The notes under the pieces were generated by a model. It was not told where the DNA came from and made no database searches. It saw only the letters and a list, made by a program, of their open reading frames with translations. From assembly GCA_964372025.1 (NCBI GenBank), contig CAYJPF010000133.1:1-6082 (forward strand): DNA of 6,082 nt, read 5' to 3'. The position numbers and the translations under genes are program-made. This document shows, piece by piece, positions 4,163-6,082 of this stretch. Source of the DNA: CAYJBP01 sp964372025 (GTDB lineage: Bacteria; Bacillota; Dehalobacteriia; UBA4068). Positions within the stretch are counted from its first letter, which is position 1. Each line of letters opens with the position of its first letter.

Positions 4163-6082
4163 AGCTTGTTTTGACTGCTTTTCCATTTTGGATTTTGTAG
4201 TTTTTTAAGTTGGAACCTGTAAACATATCCGTCATATCGGTAATCACAGATACATTCCAGCCACTTAAGTCACCTACTGTTGTTAGTTGGGAAGTGTAGA
4301 ACATTCGACTCATATTAGTAACCTTCGCCACATCCCAATTGCTTAAGTTTCCTACTGTTGTTAGCTGAGAGTAGCAAAACATGTGATTCATATTTGTAAC
4401 ATTAGTCACATTCCAATTGTTTAAGTCGCCTACCATTGTCAGTTGCGAGCTTCTAAACATAGATCTCATATTAGTAACATTGCCCACATTCCATTTACTT
4501 AAGTCACCCACTGTTATTAGTTGAGAATTGCTGAACATTGAGCTCATATTATCAACATTATCGACATTCCAATTGCTTAAATCACCTACCGTTGTCAGTT
4601 GAGAATAGCTAAACATAGATCTCATATTAACAATATTAGCTATATTCCATTTACTTAAGTCTCCTACCGCTGTTAATTTAGCACCGCAAAACATTGAATG
4701 AATATTCGTAACCTTAGATATATCCCAGTTTGATAGATCAATCTCCTGAATGGTTGAGTCATAAAACATTCCCCTCATATCAATGACATTAGATACATTC
4801 CAACTGGATATATCAATCTTTTTAATAGTTGTTTCATAAAACATTCCCCTCATATTGATGACATTAGACGTATTCCAGCTGGATATATCCACCTCTTGCA
4901 TAGTTGCTTTGTAAAACATGTAGCTCATGTCGACAACATTGGACGTATTCCAGCTTAACATGTCAATTTCTTGAATAGTTGCTTCATAAAACATAGCCTT
5001 CATATTGATGATCTGAGATATATTCCAGCTAGACACATTAATTTTTTGAATAGTTGCTTTGTAAAACATATAGCTTAAATCACGAATACCCATGCCTAAA
5101 TCTATAGACTTCAAGTGTTTTGTTTCGGAAAAAGCACCACTAATATTATAGTCATATGCAAACCCATAAACAAAATCTGGGATTTGAACATGCTCTCTTT
5201 CAGAGCTATCATGGTATTTTGATATTCTAATATTTTGTTTAGAATCAAGTATAAAATCAAATATCCTTCCATTTTCAGCGATATAGTTATCAATTAGTTT
5301 ATGCTGCTCTTTTTTAGTTTTTATATGTATGTCACCATTATACATAGAATTAGTTTTGATGATATTAATGATAATTGCAGCATTGTTTTCGCATAAGCTA
5401 TTTTCAAAAATATTATCCAGAACAATATCTACACGAGGTTTCCAGTTTCTTATATCGCCAATATCCTTAATTTTAGAATAATAAAACATAGAATCTATAT
5501 TCGTGATTTTAGCAATATCCCAATTAGAAATATTGCCGATATCCTTAATATTTGAGCAACTAAACATAGCGCTCAAATCAATTGCTGCTGAAATATCCCA
5601 GATCGACAAATCGCCAATATTAATAAATTTGCTAGCTGAAAACATATTGCTAAAAGATTTAACATGTGATGTTGTCCAAGCAGATAGGTCGCCTATGTAT
5701 TTTAACTTGCTTACTGAAAATATATAGCTCATATCAGTAACCTTAGCTACATCCCAATTGCTTAAATTACCTACTGTTGTTAGTTGTGAATTTTCAAACA
5801 TATGACTCATATTAGTAACATTATGCACATCCCACTTGCTTAAATCACCTATTGTTGCTAGTTGTGAATTCTCAAACATATGACTCATATTAGTAACATT
5901 ATGCACATCCCACGTGCTTAAGTCGCCTATTGTTGTTAGTTGTGAATTGCTAAACATAGCGTTCATATTAATAACATTATACACACCCCATTGGCTTAAA
6001 TCACCCACCGTTGTTAGTTGTGCATTGTTGTCAATAACGTTCTGAAAATGTACATTTATGGCGTTTAAATATTGTACATAAA
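4161..6082 (-). CDS. BspA-like DUF285 repeat protein, probably surface-exposed; 5' end beyond the window
   Basis: The protein is a solenoid of about 20 copies of the DUF285 motif (bacterial surface 26-residue repeat), pattern GDLSxWDVxNVTNMSxMFxxSQLTTV. Proteins of this type are usually secreted or lipid-anchored surface proteins in adhesion or host contact; that role is inferred here. The frame stays open from the TAA at 4161-4163 to the right edge. The GTG at 6006-6008 is only the Val before a repeat: codons upstream read NNAQLTT, part of the previous repeat, so it is not the real start. Numbering from that GTG: 26-aa repeats 2-209, the last one or two degenerate; a non-repeat island 210-302; 25-aa repeats 303-448; 26-aa repeats 449-578; and a final half repeat ending KNYKIQNGKAVKTS. 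No sorting motif or membrane helix lies at the C-terminus, so anchoring, if any, is N-terminal and unseen. It is convergent with the operon and probably unrelated to it. Confidence 0.88.
   Translation of the reverse strand, partial: YVQYLNAINVHFQNVIDNNAQLTTVGDLSQWGVYNVINMNAMFSNSQLTTIGDLSTWDVHNVTNMSHMFENSQLATIGDLSKWDVHNVTNMSHMFENSQLTTVGNLSNWDVAKVTDMSYIFSVSKLKYIGDLSAWTTSHVKSFSNMFSASKFINIGDLSIWDISAAIDLSAMFSCSNIKDIGNISNWDIAKITNIDSMFYYSKIKDIGDIRNWKPRVDIVLDNIFENSLCENNAAIIINIIKTNSMYNGDIHIKTKKEQHKLIDNYIAENGRIFDFILDSKQNIRISKYHDSSEREHVQIPDFVYGFAYDYNISGAFSETKHLKSIDLGMGIRDLSYMFYKATIQKINVSSWNISQIINMKAMFYEATIQEIDMLSWNTSNVVDMSYMFYKATMQEVDISSWNTSNVINMRGMFYETTIKKIDISSWNVSNVIDMRGMFYDSTIQEIDLSNWDISKVTNIHSMFCGAKLTAVGDLSKWNIANIVNMRSMFSYSQLTTVGDLSNWNVDNVDNMSSMFSNSQLITVGDLSKWNVGNVTNMRSMFRSSQLTMVGDLNNWNVTNVTNMNHMFCYSQLTTVGNLSNWDVAKVTNMSRMFYTSQLTTVGDLSGWNVSVITDMTDMFTGSNLKNYKIQNGKAVKTS
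4164..4664 (-). repeat. DUF285 repeat array C (78-bp units, 3' part of the gene)
   Basis: There are five full 26-residue units (4275-4664) and one partial terminal unit, each coding GDLSxWNVxNVxNMxxMFxxSQLTTV with little variation. The fifth unit starts GNLSNWDVAKVTNMS, almost the same as a unit in the distant 5' array (5694-5771), which points to segmental duplication or conversion between arrays. Confidence 0.8.
4665..5102 (-). repeat. DUF285 repeat array B (75-bp units, central part of the gene)
   Basis: A shortened first unit (21 residues) is followed by five 25-residue units of the type DISSWNTSNVINMRGMFYET-TIKKI. They lack the Gly that starts the units in the flanking arrays, so the period is 75 bp rather than 78, and they are isoleucine/threonine-rich (ATIQEI in place of SQLTTV). 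The last unit (LSNWDISKVTNIHSMFCGAKLTAV) is transitional to array C. Confidence 0.8.
5382..6005 (-). repeat. DUF285 repeat array A (78-bp units, 5' part of the gene, continues past the window)
   Basis: Eight 26-residue units fill 624 bp. Units two and three (5850-5927 and 5772-5849) differ at only 6 of 78 bases, with an identical run of about 40 bases, so they arose by recent tandem duplication. Units drift toward the island: the seventh is GNISNWDIAKITNIDSMF and the eighth (GDIRNWKPRVDIVLDNIF) is degenerate. At least part of another unit lies upstream of 6005 at the window edge. Confidence 0.8.

Noticed and set aside
5503..5727. Plus-strand 74-aa frame within the DUF285 gene (and the minus-strand 5111-5293 frame)
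   Set aside because: These are by-products of the repeat composition; neither has a start signal or recognisable protein features.
4164..6005. CRISPR array suggested by regular 75-78-bp periodicity
   Set aside because: The repeats are coding, in frame and vary along their whole length, with no conserved repeat alternating with unique spacers; the period matches DUF285 units.

Overview
The window looks like an accessory, mobile-element-associated stretch of a bacterial genome. The likely host is a low-GC Firmicute-type bacterium. The genes are AT-rich, the ribosome binding sites are strong (one is a full AAGGAGGT), the ClpP-like protein resembles Bacillota/proteobacterial ClpP, and the long repeat protein is of the BspA-like DUF285 type common in low-GC Gram-positives and mollicutes. 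The host assignment is an inference; no taxonomic marker gene is present.

Layout. (1) Positions 1-560 hold the wreck of an IS66-family insertion sequence. It has a broken tnpA (two in-frame stops plus a frameshift) and no tnpB or tnpC. A perfect 13-bp hairpin follows, and a weak pair of inverted repeats may mark the element ends. This segment is visibly richer in G+C than the rest. (2) Positions 686-931, minus strand, hold a small unrecognised ORF with a reasonable promoter upstream. (3) Positions 1138-4121, plus strand, are a tight three-gene operon: a ClpP-type serine protease, an AAA+-like ATPase with an altered P-loop, and a VirD4/TraG-type coupling ATPase without a membrane anchor. The first gap is 12 nt and carries a perfect Shine-Dalgarno; the second junction is an ATGA overlap. 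A probable terminator follows. (4) Positions 4161-6082, minus strand and convergent with the operon, hold a very long DUF285 repeat gene. It runs off the right edge, so its true N-terminus is not seen.

How the genes may work together. The three operon genes are almost certainly co-expressed. A peptidase chamber, a candidate AAA+ partner and a hexameric DNA/protein pump of the type IV secretion coupling class in one transcript suggests that proteolysis or unfolding is linked to conjugation or secretion. The ClpP keeps its Ser-His-Asp triad, but residues at the face that normally docks ClpX/ClpA are changed, which fits a dedicated partner. No relaxase, VirB4 or other mating-channel gene is in the window, so whether this is part of a conjugative element or a stand-alone system cannot be decided here. 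The DUF285 gene is a separate transcription unit, probably surface-exposed and able to change length by recombination between its 75/78-bp repeats.
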